Source of the DNA: Gulosibacter hominis
GTDB taxonomy: Bacteria > Actinomycetota > Actinomycetes > Actinomycetales > Microbacteriaceae
Direction: 5' to 3'
Length of the DNA stretch: 64,000 nucleotides
NCBI RefSeq assembly: GCF_904842695.1
Contig: NZ_CAJGWQ010000007.1
Span: 1 to 64,000 of the forward strand
Part shown: positions 52,358 to 61,850 of the stretch, in pieces
Numbering within the stretch: the first letter of the stretch is position 1
How the letters are laid out: every line of letters begins with the position of its first letter
Notes under the pieces: model-generated
Told to the model about the DNA's origin: nothing
Seen by the model: the letters and a program-made list of their open reading frames with translations, nothing else
The model's database searches: none
Position numbers and translations under genes: made by a program

Positions 52358-54459
52358 TCCGACTGTGCCTCACGGTCGGCAAGCGCCTGCAACTGGGCGT
52401 TATAGGCAGCCAGCTCGGCATCCTCATCGCGCGCGGCACGACGGTCGTAGGTGCGGGCCCGCTTGGTGTCGATACGCGCCCACTGCACCCCAACGAGCAC
52501 CGCAAGCATCACCGTCGGGAACTCACCAAGACCCCAGGCGATAGCGCCACCGATCTGCTGATCCTCAAGCGCCGTCGCCGGGCCCCAGGTGCGGCCGGTC
52601 ACACCAAACCAGTCGGCAACCAGCAGGTTCGTGTCGACCATCACGGCAAGACCAAAGAACGCGTGGAAGGTCATCACGAGCACCAGCGAAATCAACCGCA
52701 TCGCGTGCGGAGCGCGGGTGCGGCTCGGGTCATCACCAATGAGCGACTCCACAAACAGGTAACCGACGATGAGGAAGTGCGCGACCATCCACATGTGGCC
52801 GACGTGGTCGGTGACCGCCCAGCGAAAAAGCGGCGTGTAGTAAAAAGTGAGCAGCGCCACCGCGAAGTTCACGCCCGCCACAATCGGATGCGAAAAAAAG
52901 GCCGCGTATTTCGAGTGCACGAGCAGCAGCATCCACTCGCGCATCCCCATCGAACCATCCGAACGCGGCTTTACCGCGCGCAGCAGCAGCGTCATCGGGG
53001 CGCCAAGCACGAGGAAGATCGGGATGATCATCGACAGGATCATGTGCTCGGTCATGTGGAACGAAAACTGGAAGCGGCCGTAAACAAACAGCGCACCGTT
53101 CACGTTATAAAGCAGGATGAGACCGCCAATAAACACTGAAACCGTGCGCCACAGCGGCCAATCATCGCCGCGCTTGCGCAACCGGCGAACGCCCAGCACA
53201 TAGTAGATGAGCCCCATCACCACGAGCGTGGTCCACACCGGCTCGAGATTCCACACGGTGAACAGCTTCGAAAACTCAAACTCTGGCGGCATCCGGTCGC
53301 CGCTGAGCAGCTGAGCGGGTGTGGGCGCATCCAGCTGGTCAGCGGTCAGCTGCGGCTGCGGGGATGCGGTGCGTCCCAGTGCCGCGGCCACACCGGCCAC
53401 CGCACCCATCACGAGCATCTCGGCCGCGATCAGCCAGGCGAGCGGGCGCCTGCTGGTGTTGCCCTCGGCAAGATTCGCGCGCATCCGGTCAATGAATCGC
53501 CGCCGCTGAGCGGCACCAAAAATCCCCAGGATGACCAGCAGCGCGGTCTTGATCAAAATGAGCGTGCCGTATCCGGTGGTGAACAGGCGCGAAAGATCAC
53601 CGACGTTAATGAACGTGGCGACCACACCGCTTGTGGCGGTCACAATAAACGCCACCAGGGCCAGCGATGAATAGCGTTCGAGCAGCGGCAGGCGACGCGG
53701 CGCGGGCGCGAGTGCCGCCACGACACCGACCGCCACAAGCCCGCCCAGCCACACGGCCGCACCGGTGTAGTGCAGCGTGATGCCGCCCACCGCGGTGATG
53801 TGATTCGAGGCGCCGGCAGCGTGGCCCTGGGCGGCCAGCGGCCACAAGCACAGCAGCGCGTAGAGCGTGCTCAGGCAGGTGCCCCAGCGGCTGCGGGTGG
53901 CGAACACCGCGATGCTCAAAATCAGCACCATGATGGTGTTGAGCAGCCACTGCTGGCCCGCTTCAAGCCCGCGCATGAAATACCACAGGCCGGCGCCGAA
54001 GTCGGCCGAAGTCGAGAACGGAACCCCCGAAATCGACAGGTATGACATCACCGCCGCAAACATCGTCGCGAGTGTCCAGCCGGCCGCACCGCCCTGTGCG
54101 AGCTGCATCGCCCGCTCATGCTCGGGTTCGGATCGGCTGGCACAGTACATCGCCACCACCAAACCGCCGATGGTGAGCGAAGCGGTGAGGTTATAAAGCA
54201 GCCGCGCAAACGGCAGGCCCCAGCGAACCACCGGGCCCGGATCGCCCACCTGAAGCGGGTCTGCGGCGCCGCCGATGAGCAGACCGATGACGGTGGCAAA
54301 AGCAGCCACCGCGACCAGCGCCGCCGGGCCCCATACGATGAGATCCCGGGTGAGCGGCGACCACCCTGCCTGGCTGACGCGATTCAGCGTCGCCTCATCG
54401 AGGCCCGATCCTTTGCGCTGAACGCGCGTGCGCCCCAGGCGCTCATCCGCTACTGACAT
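52354..54459 (-). CDS. CopD-CtaG fusion: copper resistance/cytochrome oxidase assembly membrane protein
   Basis: 701 residues and some fourteen membrane helices. The first part (about 35-365) resembles CopD: paired His and Met in membrane helices, and HAAGASNHITAVGGITLHYTG. The second (about 400-680) is the CtaG-type caa3 assembly domain: FSFHMTEHMILSM, HSKYAAFFSHPIVAG, VGHMWMVAHFLIVGYLF and MTFHAFFGLAVM with many His. This fusion is widespread in actinobacteria and delivers copper to cytochrome oxidase or copes with copper excess. It is the first gene of a pair with the helicase. Confidence 0.93.
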   Translation of the reverse strand: MSVADERLGRTRVQRKGSGLDEATLNRVSQAGWSPLTRDLIVWGPAALVAVAAFATVIGLLIGGAADPLQVGDPGPVVRWGLPFARLLYNLTASLTIGGLVVAMYCASRSEPEHERAMQLAQGGAAGWTLATMFAAVMSYLSISGVPFSTSADFGAGLWYFMRGLEAGQQWLLNTIMVLILSIAVFATRSRWGTCLSTLYALLCLWPLAAQGHAAGASNHITAVGGITLHYTGAAVWLGGLVAVGVVAALAPAPRRLPLLERYSSLALVAFIVTATSGVVATFINVGDLSRLFTTGYGTLILIKTALLVILGIFGAAQRRRFIDRMRANLAEGNTSRRPLAWLIAAEMLVMGAVAGVAAALGRTASPQPQLTADQLDAPTPAQLLSGDRMPPEFEFSKLFTVWNLEPVWTTLVVMGLIYYVLGVRRLRKRGDDWPLWRTVSVFIGGLILLYNVNGALFVYGRFQFSFHMTEHMILSMIIPIFLVLGAPMTLLLRAVKPRSDGSMGMREWMLLLVHSKYAAFFSHPIVAGVNFAVALLTFYYTPLFRWAVTDHVGHMWMVAHFLIVGYLFVESLIGDDPSRTRAPHAMRLISLVLVMTFHAFFGLAVMVDTNLLVADWFGVTGRTWGPATALEDQQIGGAIAWGLGEFPTVMLAVLVGVQWARIDTKRARTYDRRAARDEDAELAAYNAQLQALADREAQSE

Positions 54460-54479
54460 GGTGCTACCAGCCTAGTCGC

Positions 54480-54795
54480 CCCGCGCATTCCCGGCAGGCG
54501 ACCGTCCACATGCGCTCATCGAGAGGTTGGCGCGCATCCTTGGCGCTGGGCCATTCACATGCGCAGCCGCCGGCGCACCGCGCGTCGTCAACCGCCTCCC
54601 TGACGCCAGGCCGATCACATGCGAAGCGGCCGATAATCGACAGGTTGGCCGCGCATCCCTGACACACGCCCATTCACATTCGCAACCGCCCCCCTCAGCA
54701 ACAAAACCACCCACGCATCCCTCGCACCAGCCCGTTCACATTCGCAACCGCCCCCCTCACCAACAAAACGACCCACGCATCCCCGGCACCCGATT
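54480..54795. repeat. Degenerate tandem repeat of about 60 bp
   Basis: Five imperfect units lie between the CopD/CtaG start and the HU promoter region. Each carries a CGCATCC-type start and a TTCACATGCG or TTCACATTCG core. The two units from about 54649 and 54710 are nearly identical over about 62 bp; the others are more degenerate. No protein-like reading frame persists across units. Confidence 0.75.
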
Positions 54796-55029
54796 TCGAT
54801 GCCGGAAGTGCCGCTATTTATGGCCGATTTCGACGGTTTTCGGGCGATTTACCCGGGAGATTGCCGAAAATCGTGACGAAATTCATCCAAAACCCGCTAA
54901 AACACAGGCAACTCACCTGAACGGTGCTAGTTTGGCGACGTTGCGCTGCACAGATGAAGTGCCGGGCACGACCTAACCTAACCCGGATTGCGACCGCATC
55001 CGTGGACGCAGAATTCCCAGGAGGACCCC

Positions 55030-55323
55030 ATGGCAGAGAAGAAGCCAACCGTTAACAAGACCGACCTCGTCGCAGCGATCGCCGCTGAGACCGGCCAGAG
55101 CCAGGCCACCGTGAACGGTGTGCTCGACGCGCTTTTCCAGCAGTTCGCCAAGCACGCTGCTGAGGGCACCAAGGTCACCATCCCCGGCTGGCTTTCGGTT
55201 GAGCAGACCCAGCGTGCCGCTCGCGTGGGCCGCAACCCGCGCACCAAGGAAGAGATCCAGATCCCCGCTTCGAAGGGCGTCAAGATCTCGGCTGGTTCGA
55301 AGCTCAAGAACGCTGTGAAGTAG
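55030..55323 (+). CDS. hup: HU family nucleoid DNA-binding protein
   Basis: 97 residues from the ATG at 55030, which has a strong AGGAGG site. The HU/IHF fold is clear: KTDLVAAIAAETGQSQATV at the start, then LDALFQQFAKHAAEGTKVTI, the DNA-binding arm ARVGRNPRTKEEIQIPASK and the closing SAGSKLKNAVK. It lacks the long lysine-rich tail of mycobacterial HupB. It compacts DNA. The 230 bases upstream hold a high-AT stretch likely to carry its promoter, but no clean boxes are visible. Confidence 0.97.
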   Translation: MAEKKPTVNKTDLVAAIAAETGQSQATVNGVLDALFQQFAKHAAEGTKVTIPGWLSVEQTQRAARVGRNPRTKEEIQIPASKGVKISAGSKLKNAVK

Positions 55324-55343
55324 TTTTTACTGCTAACCGCGTG

Positions 55344-55365
55344 GGCCGCTCCGTTTGGGGCGGCC
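55344..55365 (+). terminator. Rho-independent-like terminator after hup
   Basis: GGCCGC (55344-55349) and GCGGCC (55360-55365) form a GC stem 20 bases after the hup stop, followed by TTCGCCGTTTT. The U-content is modest. Confidence 0.6.
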
Positions 55366-55509
55366 TTCGCCGTTTTCCGGGCGCGCGTGCGCTTGAGCTT
55401 CGAGTGCGCGATCCGCCGCCGCTGCGGTGCGCTCACGCCGCTCTTACCACTCTCCCCGCTATCACGGCGCCACGCCCTCCCCGCTATCACGGCGCCACGC
55501 CCTCCCTCA

Positions 55510-55573
55510 TTTGTGCGGGTTCGCGTCATTTGTATGTGGCAGAACACACACACTTGACGCGGAGACACACAAA
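55510..55573. repeat. 64-bp palindromic element, copy 1
   Basis: A stem-forming element starting TTTGTGCGGGTTCGCGTC and ending GACGCGGAGACACACAAA. The same 64-bp element recurs at 55897 in this orientation and at 63133 and 63331 in the opposite orientation. It lies in a direct repeat that extends to about 55710 and also occurs about 390 bases further on. Confidence 0.85.
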
Positions 55574-55675
55574 TCCAGCAGAAACGACAGGCGAAGTGGG
55601 CGCGGCGGCGCAGCGGCCACCGCAATCGGGGTACTCATCAGCGCACCGCTCGCGTACACCGCAAACACCGGAAGC

Positions 55676-55691
55676 CACCGCTATAGCGGTG
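55676..55691. repeat. 16-bp perfect palindrome, copy 1
   Basis: CACCGCTATAGCGGTG reads the same on both strands. It lies in the downstream part of the direct repeat, about 100 bases after the 64-bp element, and recurs at 56074-56089. Confidence 0.85.
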
Positions 55692-55896
55692 TACCCCAGC
55701 GTTTTCGGTGGCTTTCACGGCGCACCACGGGTGCGCAGACGCGGGCGGGACGCGACGCGGCGGCGCAGCGCGGCGGCGCGCAGCGTGGCGCGGCAGTGAG
55801 CACAGCGCGATGCCGCACACCAGCAGCATCGCCACTCACAAGTCTCGCCACTCCCACCGCTCTGACTGCTCTGTCAGCTGACCACTCTCTCCGCCG

Positions 55897-55960
55897 TCTG
55901 TGTGGGTTCGCGTCATTTGTACGTGGCAGAGCACACACACTTGACGCGGAGACACACAGA
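55897..55960. repeat. 64-bp palindromic element, copy 2
   Basis: Same orientation as copy 1, with a few substitutions, followed by the same flanking sequence. The long direct repeat runs to about 56110 and ends near the rpsN end. The roughly 840 bases from 55366 to 56206 otherwise show no gene that I can support. Confidence 0.85.
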
Positions 55961-56073
55961 TCCCGCAGAAACGGCGGGCGAAGCCCGGCGCAGCCCGGTG
56001 GGCGCGGCGGCACAGCACGGGGGCGTGACGTGCACCCCGCGCATCGCTCGCGTACACCGCAAACACCGGAAGC

Positions 56074-56089
56074 CACCGCTATAGCGGTG
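56074..56089. repeat. 16-bp perfect palindrome, copy 2
   Basis: Identical to 55676-55691 in sequence and in flanks (ACCGGAAGC before, TACCC after). Confidence 0.85.
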
Positions 56090-56206
56090 TACCCGAGCGT
56101 TTTCGGTGTACCTGGGCGGGCGGCGCGGCGCGGCGCAGCGGAAACGCGACGAGCCGCATCCCCAAGAGAAAAGGATGCGGCTCGTGCGTGAGTTAAAAAG
56201 CGGTGC

Positions 56207-56512
56207 TTACCAGCTCGACTTGCGGATGCCGGGCAGCTCGCCACGGTGCGCCATCTCGCGGAAACGGACACGCGAGATGCCGTACTCCGAGAGCACACCG
56301 CGGGGACGACCGTCGATGGCGTCGCGGCTGCGCACGCGCACCGGCGAAGCGTCGCGGGGCAGCTTCTGCAGTGCCACGCGGGCCTCCTCGCGCGACTCGT
56401 CGGTGCCGTTCGGGTCGATGAGCTGCTTCTTCAGCTGCGCGCGACGCTCGGCGTAGCGGGCAACGATTTCTTTGCGCTGCTCGTTCTTTGCAATCTTGCT
56501 CTTCTTCGCCAT
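56207..56512 (-). CDS. rpsN: 30S ribosomal protein S14, zinc-free form
   Basis: 101 residues, the longer S14 form without the CxxC zinc pairs of short S14. Starts [20 protein letters not shown] and ends [17 protein letters not shown], both typical. Third gene of rpmB-rpmG-rpsN. It lies in the small subunit head near the 16S rRNA 3' domain. Zinc-free copies are often found in Zur-regulated sets; I see no Zur box here and it may be the only copy. Confidence 0.97.
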   Translation of the reverse strand: MAKKSKIAKNEQRKEIVARYAERRAQLKKQLIDPNGTDESREEARVALQKLPRDASPVRVRSRDAIDGRPRGVLSEYGISRVRFREMAHRGELPGIRKSSW

Positions 56513-56515
56513 GAT

Positions 56516-56686
56516 CTATCGCTCCTCGCGGAATTCAACGTGCTTGCGGATCACCGGGTCGTACTTCTTCAGCACGAGGCGGTCGGGGGTGTTCCGACGG
56601 TTCTTCTTCGTGACGTAGGTGTAGCCGGTACCCGCGGTCGAGCGGAGCTTGATGATGGGACGGACGTCCTGTGACTTCTTCGCCAT
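56516..56686 (-). CDS. rpmG: 50S ribosomal protein L33, zinc-free form
   Basis: 56 residues ([20 protein letters not shown] at the start, ending HVEFREER). The zinc-binding Cys pairs of the C+ form are absent. The ATG overlaps the rpmB stop by one base (TAATG) and the stop is three bases before rpsN, so all three are one operon. Confidence 0.96.
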   Translation of the reverse strand: MAKKSQDVRPIIKLRSTAGTGYTYVTKKNRRNTPDRLVLKKYDPVIRKHVEFREER

Positions 56687-56922
56687 TAGAGCTTCACACC
56701 CTTCTTGATCAGGTCGGCAACCACCGCGTCGATGCCGCGGGCGTCGATGACCTTGATGCCACGGGCCGAGAGCGTGAGGGTCACCTTACGCTTCAGCGAC
56801 GGCACGTAGTACGTCTTCTTCTGGATATTCGGGTCGAACCGACGCTTGGTGCGACGGTGCGAGTGGGATACGTTGTGACCGAAACCGGGGGTGGTTCCCG
56901 TCACCATGCACACTGCTGCCAT
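56686..56922 (-). CDS. rpmB: 50S ribosomal protein L28
   Basis: 78 residues from the ATG at 56922, which has a GGAG site. Family features: [20 protein letters not shown] and [20 protein letters not shown]. Only one Cys remains near the start, so it is the zinc-free type, in keeping with its L33 and S14 partners. First gene of the operon. Confidence 0.96.
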   Translation of the reverse strand: MAAVCMVTGTTPGFGHNVSHSHRRTKRRFDPNIQKKTYYVPSLKRKVTLTLSARGIKVIDARGIDAVVADLIKKGVKL

Positions 56923-57206
56923 GGTTTCTCCTTCAGTACCGCGACGCCGGGAAGCGTCGCCCAAGATCTCTTGTCTGCAGCAAGCGCCGCCAGTCGGCAA
57001 CTCGCCACGGTCTCACCCGAGGGGAACCCAAGTGAGCCAGCTGACAACTATACCCGAGCGCGCGCATCCACACAATGACGAATCCGACCCAAAACAAGCC
57101 CCCCCAAACCGGCAGCCGCGCCCGGAAGCCAACGCATCCGCTGCGAGCATCCAAACCCCAGCAATAGCCCAGCAAGCAGGCAACCGCGCCGTTTAGCATC
57201 TTGCCC

Positions 57207-58604
57207 GTGAATATCAGCTGCTTTGAGCTGTTTCAGATCGGTCTGGGACCTTCAAGCTCACACACTGTCGGCCCAATGCGGGCCGCGCGCGCATTTGTGC
57301 AAACCCTGGTCAACGACGACCGGTTCGCCAGCCTCGCCACAATCCGCATCGACCTGTTCGGTTCGCTCGCAGCCACGGGCAAGGGTCACGGCACCCTCGA
57401 GGCGGTGCTGCTGGGACTGGAAGGATACGACCCCTCCGCAACACTCCCCGACCAGGCTGATGCGGCTCGCGAGCGCCAGCACAGCACCGGCATCGTGCGC
57501 GTTGCCGAACAGCTCGGGCAAATATCGGTGCCCATCAAACTTGGCGTCGACGATATTGTGCTGCGTCCGCTCACCATCCTGCCCCGGCACACCAATGGGA
57601 TGCGGTTAGCTGCGGTGGGTGCCGACGGCACCGAACTGCTCACGCAGACCTGGTACTCGATCGGCGGCGGTGCGGTCGAACTCGAGGGCCAGGATGCCGC
57701 AGCTGACGCTGCCGTCGCCGTCCCGCATCCGTTCACTTCTGGCGCGGAGCTGCTGCAAGCCTGTGATGAAACAGGCATGTCGGTTGCCGAGCTGATGCTG
57801 GCGAACGAGTGCGCATCCCGACCCGAATCCGAGGTGCGGGCGCGCCTGAGCGAGCTGTGGGAGGTGATGGAGGCGTGCAAAGACTCGGCGATCCGCCGCA
57901 GCGGAGCGCTTCCGGGTGGCCTGCAGGTGCGTCGCCGCTCACCGGCATGGCACACGCGCCTGCGCCAGCTTGATCCCCACCGCGAAGAACGGTTCTGGCA
58001 GGAGTGGACGAATCTCGTGGCACTCGCAGTCAATGAAGAAAACGCTTCGGGCGGGCGCATCGTGACCGCCCCAACCAACGGCGCCGCCGGAATTATTCCG
58101 GCCGTACTGTTCTATGCCACCCACTATTTGCCCGGTGCAAAACATTGGGATGCGACCGAAAAGCAGGCCGTGATCGCCGACTTTTTGCTCGCGGCGGCCG
58201 CAATCGGTGGGCTCATTAAACGCCACGCATCCATTTCGGGTGCCGAAGTCGGCTGCCAGGGCGAGGTGGGATCGGCCTCGGCCATGGCCGCCGCCGGTCT
58301 CGCGCAGGTGCTCGGCGGCACTCCCCCGCAGGTTGAAAACGCTGCCGAAATCGCAATGGAGCACCACCTCGGGCTCACCTGCGACCCGATTGCCGGGCTC
58401 GTGCAAATTCCCTGTATTGAACGCAATGCGATTGCGGCATCCACCGCGGTGAATGCGGCAAAAATGGCGATGATGGGTGATGGCTCACACTTTGTGTCAC
58501 TGGATGATGTGATCGTCACGATGCGCGAAACTGGCCGCGATATGAGTGCAAAATACAAGGAGACCGCGCTCGGCGGGCTCGCGGTTAACGTCGTCGAATG
58601 CTAG
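57207..58604 (+). CDS. sdaA: L-serine ammonia-lyase (iron-sulfur, single chain)
   Basis: About 465 residues starting at the GTG at 57207 (a TTG two codons earlier is possible). Neither has a ribosome site, so leaderless translation is possible. The beta domain starts SCFELFQIGLGPSSSHTVGP. The alpha domain carries TAPTNGAAGIIPAV, CQGEVGSASAM and CDPIAGLVQIPCIERNA, whose three Cys hold the 4Fe-4S cluster. It converts L-serine to pyruvate and ammonia. It converges on selB. The 284-base gap from rpmB shows no other gene. Confidence 0.95.
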   Translation: MNISCFELFQIGLGPSSSHTVGPMRAARAFVQTLVNDDRFASLATIRIDLFGSLAATGKGHGTLEAVLLGLEGYDPSATLPDQADAARERQHSTGIVRVAEQLGQISVPIKLGVDDIVLRPLTILPRHTNGMRLAAVGADGTELLTQTWYSIGGGAVELEGQDAAADAAVAVPHPFTSGAELLQACDETGMSVAELMLANECASRPESEVRARLSELWEVMEACKDSAIRRSGALPGGLQVRRRSPAWHTRLRQLDPHREERFWQEWTNLVALAVNEENASGGRIVTAPTNGAAGIIPAVLFYATHYLPGAKHWDATEKQAVIADFLLAAAAIGGLIKRHASISGAEVGCQGEVGSASAMAAAGLAQVLGGTPPQVENAAEIAMEHHLGLTCDPIAGLVQIPCIERNAIAASTAVNAAKMAMMGDGSHFVSLDDVIVTMRETGRDMSAKYKETALGGLAVNVVEC

Positions 58605-58631
58605 TTCGCGGCGCGGCCGACGCGCGGCCGA

Positions 58632-60431
58632 CTACCGCACCGTGCGCCGGCTGTCGTCAACACGCCTGGTGAGACCTCGACGGTCGAGCAGCTCGAGAAG
58701 TGGCACCGCCACGCGCCGGCTGGTGTCGAGCCGCTGCCGCGCCTCGCTGACGGTGAACGGCTGCGGCAGTTCGCGCAGTATTGCTGCCGCCCGCGCCGGC
58801 GCATCCGGTAGCAGCACGATCCCCTCGGCGATGCGCAGCAAACGTCCCGCACGCTCAGCCGCCGCGAGTTCTCGACGTCCAAGTTTGAGCGCTGCGAGAG
58901 TGTCGGCATCCGGTGCCACAAACGGTGCCGTGCGCAGCTGGGTTTCAAGTTTTGCCACCGCCGCCTCGATGGGTCCGAGTGTGGCGGCGCGCTGTGCGGC
59001 GCAGATCCTTCCGTCACGCACCTCGAGTTTTGCCAGCCGTACCACCGCGCCCAGCAGTTCCGCATCCGGAACCGCCAGCGCATCCACCGCCGCATCCCGG
59101 GTTATACCCACGCTGAGCGGGTCGGCCGCCGCGTCATCGGCAACGAGCTTTCGCAGCTTCCGCGCCCAGCTCAGCAGCGCATCCTTGGTGGCAAGCCACG
59201 CACCAATGCGCACGAGCTCATTGGGCAGTTCATCTGGCACCTCGATGCCAAACTGTCCGACCGTCGCCGCCGGCATCGCACCGCGACGCGCCACCTCGTG
59301 CACGATCGACCCGGTGTCGGCCATACCCGCAAGTTCGACCTCGCGGCGACGGCCGGCACCGCGCCGACGCAGCTGCGGCGGGTCAACATCCAGCACAAGC
59401 GCGCCGCCAATTCCCACGGCCGCGCCCGGTGCGCGCAGCACGAGCCGGTCACCAATCTGCAACGGCAATTCGACAGCAAAATGTAGCCGCGCATGTTCGG
59501 CACCGAACTCACGCACGGTCGCCGCAATCGCCGCGGTGCCGAGGTGGGCGATCACCTCGCGCGGGAGTTCATCGAACGCTGGCCCACTGACGCGTCGCAC
59601 ATCCACCGAGTCGCTCGCCCACCAGCGCTGCGGGGTGACGAGCGCCTGCCCGCGGGCCGCCACCCCGGAAGGGACTCCCCGGAGGTTCACTGCCACTCGG
59701 CTGACCCCGGTAACTCGAGTCTCGTCGTGTTTGCCGCGCTGCAGGCCGCGCACCTGCACCGCCACCGGGTCGGCGTCCCCGCGCCACAGCTCAAGCTGTT
59801 GATCAATTTCGAGGGCGCCCTCCGCGAGCGTGCCGGTGACCACGGTGCCCGCCCCAGAAATAGTAAATGCCCGGTCAAGCCACATTCTTATCGGGGCGGA
59901 TGCATCCGGTTCAGGTAGTTGCGCCAGTGTCGCATCGAGTGCCTCGCGCAGCTCGTGTAGCCCGCTGCCATCCAGCGCGCACACCGGCACGATCGGCGCA
60001 TCCGCGAGCGCGGTTGCCGCAAGCTGTTGCCGCACCTGCGCGGTGGTGGTGTCGAGCTGTGTGTCGTCGGCAAGGTCGGTGCGGGTGAGTGCCACCACGC
60101 CGTGCCGGATGCCGAGCGCCACCGCCGCGGCCAGGTGGTCGGTCGACTGTGGCTGCCACCCCTGGTCGGCGGCGACCACGAAAAGCACGACCGGTGCGGG
60201 GCCGAGCCCGGCGAGCATATTGCCGATAAATCGCTCGTGACCGGGCACATCCACGAATGCCACCGAGCGGCCCGAGTCGAGCTCAAACCAGGCAAAACCG
60301 AGGTCGATTGTGAGTCCGCGGCGGCGTTCTTCGGCCAGCCGGTCGGGTTCGATGCCGGTGAGTGCCCTCACCAGGGTCGATTTGCCGTGGTCAACATGCC
60401 CGCTGGTGGCGACCACAAAACGCCCGGTCAC
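58632..60431 (-). CDS. selB: Selenocysteine-specific translation elongation factor SelB
   Basis: 599 residues. GTPase motifs: G1 GHVDHGKS (11-18), RRRGLTIDLGF (G2 and switch), G3 DVPGHE (61-66), and G4 as TRTD (116-119), where NKxD or TKxD is usual. EF-Tu-like domains 2-3 follow, then C-terminal winged helices (from about 390) that read the SECIS hairpin in mRNA. The GTG overlaps the selA stop (GTGA). It carries Sec-tRNA to in-frame UGA codons. Confidence 0.95.
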   Translation of the reverse strand: MTGRFVVATSGHVDHGKSTLVRALTGIEPDRLAEERRRGLTIDLGFAWFELDSGRSVAFVDVPGHERFIGNMLAGLGPAPVVLFVVAADQGWQPQSTDHLAAAVALGIRHGVVALTRTDLADDTQLDTTTAQVRQQLAATALADAPIVPVCALDGSGLHELREALDATLAQLPEPDASAPIRMWLDRAFTISGAGTVVTGTLAEGALEIDQQLELWRGDADPVAVQVRGLQRGKHDETRVTGVSRVAVNLRGVPSGVAARGQALVTPQRWWASDSVDVRRVSGPAFDELPREVIAHLGTAAIAATVREFGAEHARLHFAVELPLQIGDRLVLRAPGAAVGIGGALVLDVDPPQLRRRGAGRRREVELAGMADTGSIVHEVARRGAMPAATVGQFGIEVPDELPNELVRIGAWLATKDALLSWARKLRKLVADDAAADPLSVGITRDAAVDALAVPDAELLGAVVRLAKLEVRDGRICAAQRAATLGPIEAAVAKLETQLRTAPFVAPDADTLAALKLGRRELAAAERAGRLLRIAEGIVLLPDAPARAAAILRELPQPFTVSEARQRLDTSRRVAVPLLELLDRRGLTRRVDDSRRTVR

Positions 60432-61786
60432 CGCAGTGCTCGCAGTGCGCCGATAATCGCGTCGGCCAGCTCGGCGTCACGGTCGACGGGGATGCACCGC
60501 AGGTCAATTAGGCAGGCACCATCGTGACTGCGCGGCAGCACCGCCGGGGTTCCGGTGCGCAGCAGTGTGGCGGCGGCCTCGGGAAGCGCGAGCGCCCATC
60601 CGGGAAGCGGCACCCCAACCCCGCCACCGCCGCCAACGCGACCGTCGTGCGGGACGATGGCGATTTCGGTATCGGTTGCGGCTGTCACGCGGCTGGCGAG
60701 CTGCTCGGTGCGCTGCCGCAGCCCGTCTGCATCCGCGCCCAGTGCCTCGCGCACCGGTGAGGTTCCGGCAGCGACGGTTGCTTCAACGGCCGCCAGTGTG
60801 AGTTTGTCGGCGCGCACCGCGCGAGCGATCGGATGCCGGCCAATGCGGCCAATGAGTTCACGCTTGCCAAGAATGATCCCGGCCTGCGGTCCGCCGAGCA
60901 GCTTGTCACCGCTCGCGATCACCAAATCGGCACCGTCGCCCAGTGCGGTTGTGGCATCGGGTTCGTTGGGTAGCCGCGGCTCGGGCGCCAACAACCCAGA
61001 ACCAATATCAGCGATCAGCGGCACGCCCCGTTCGCGGCACAGTTCGGCAAGGGTCGAGGTTTCAACCGAACTGGTGAACCCGGCAACGTAATAGTTGCTC
61101 GGATGAATTTTCAGCACGCATCCGGTTTCAGTAGTGACAGCCTCGTCATAGTCGGCCAGATGGGTGCGGTTGGTGGTGCCAATTTCACGGATGCGCGCGC
61201 CGGTTGCGGCGATCAGGTCGCTGATGCGGAATCCGGCTCCGATCTCGATAAATTCGCCGCGGCTGAGCACGATTTCTTTTCCACCGACACCTTTTTCGTC
61301 GGTGGCGGCGGTGCCCGCGAGCGCGGTGGTGGCGAGCATCAGCGCGGCGGCGGCGTTGTTGACGATGAGCGCATCCTCGGCTGCGGGGCAGGCGGCAAGG
61401 AGCGCCGCCCGCGCGCCCACGCCGCGCCGCGAGCGGGTGCCGGTGGCGAGGTCGAGTTCAAGATCGCAGTATCCGGCGGCTTCAACAATGGCGGTGGTGG
61501 CGGCGACCGAAAGCGGTGCGCGGCCGATGTTTGTGTGCACGATCACCCCGGTGGTGTTGAGCACCGGCCGCAGCGAGGCCGGGCGCGTGGAGGCGATCGA
61601 TGCAACGACCTCTTCCGCAACCTGCTCGGGCGTAATCTCACCGCGACGGGCGCGCTGCTGGGTGGCGTGAATCACCCCGCGCAGCACCTGTTCGCCCAGG
61701 CCGGCTGCGGCGGCACGCACCTCGGGCAGCGCGAGCAGCGTGTCGGTGCGCGGGATGCGGCGGCGCGGGTCGTCGGGGGATGTCAT
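60428..61786 (-). CDS. selA: L-seryl-tRNA(Sec) selenium transferase SelA
   Basis: 452 residues. PLP-binding Lys295 is in ASGDKLLGGPQAG, at the same number as in E. coli SelA. N-terminal helical domain (about 1-75) for tRNA binding, then NTTGVIVHTNIGRAPLS and IGTTNRTHLADY. It converts Ser-tRNA(Sec) to Sec-tRNA(Sec) using selenophosphate. It is encoded 64 bases downstream of the tRNA-Sec gene on the same strand, so one transcript may carry the tRNA, selA and selB. Confidence 0.97.
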   Translation of the reverse strand: MTSPDDPRRRIPRTDTLLALPEVRAAAAGLGEQVLRGVIHATQQRARRGEITPEQVAEEVVASIASTRPASLRPVLNTTGVIVHTNIGRAPLSVAATTAIVEAAGYCDLELDLATGTRSRRGVGARAALLAACPAAEDALIVNNAAAALMLATTALAGTAATDEKGVGGKEIVLSRGEFIEIGAGFRISDLIAATGARIREIGTTNRTHLADYDEAVTTETGCVLKIHPSNYYVAGFTSSVETSTLAELCRERGVPLIADIGSGLLAPEPRLPNEPDATTALGDGADLVIASGDKLLGGPQAGIILGKRELIGRIGRHPIARAVRADKLTLAAVEATVAAGTSPVREALGADADGLRQRTEQLASRVTAATDTEIAIVPHDGRVGGGGGVGVPLPGWALALPEAAATLLRTGTPAVLPRSHDGACLIDLRCIPVDRDAELADAIIGALRALR

Positions 61787-61850
61787 GTCACCTGCTTTGT
61801 TGCTGCCGGGGCGGCTTTCGGGCGAGTTGTGATGCGCGGCGGCATCACAG

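Noticed and set aside
54480-54795. Tandem array considered as CRISPR
   Set aside because: The units are degenerate with no alternation of constant repeats and variable spacers of fixed length.
55427-56191. Open frames in both strands of the 55.4-56.2 kb region
   Set aside because: They arise from the 64-bp palindromes and direct repeats. The CGFASFVC-like peptides recur in several frames because the DNA is repeated, not because the protein is selected.
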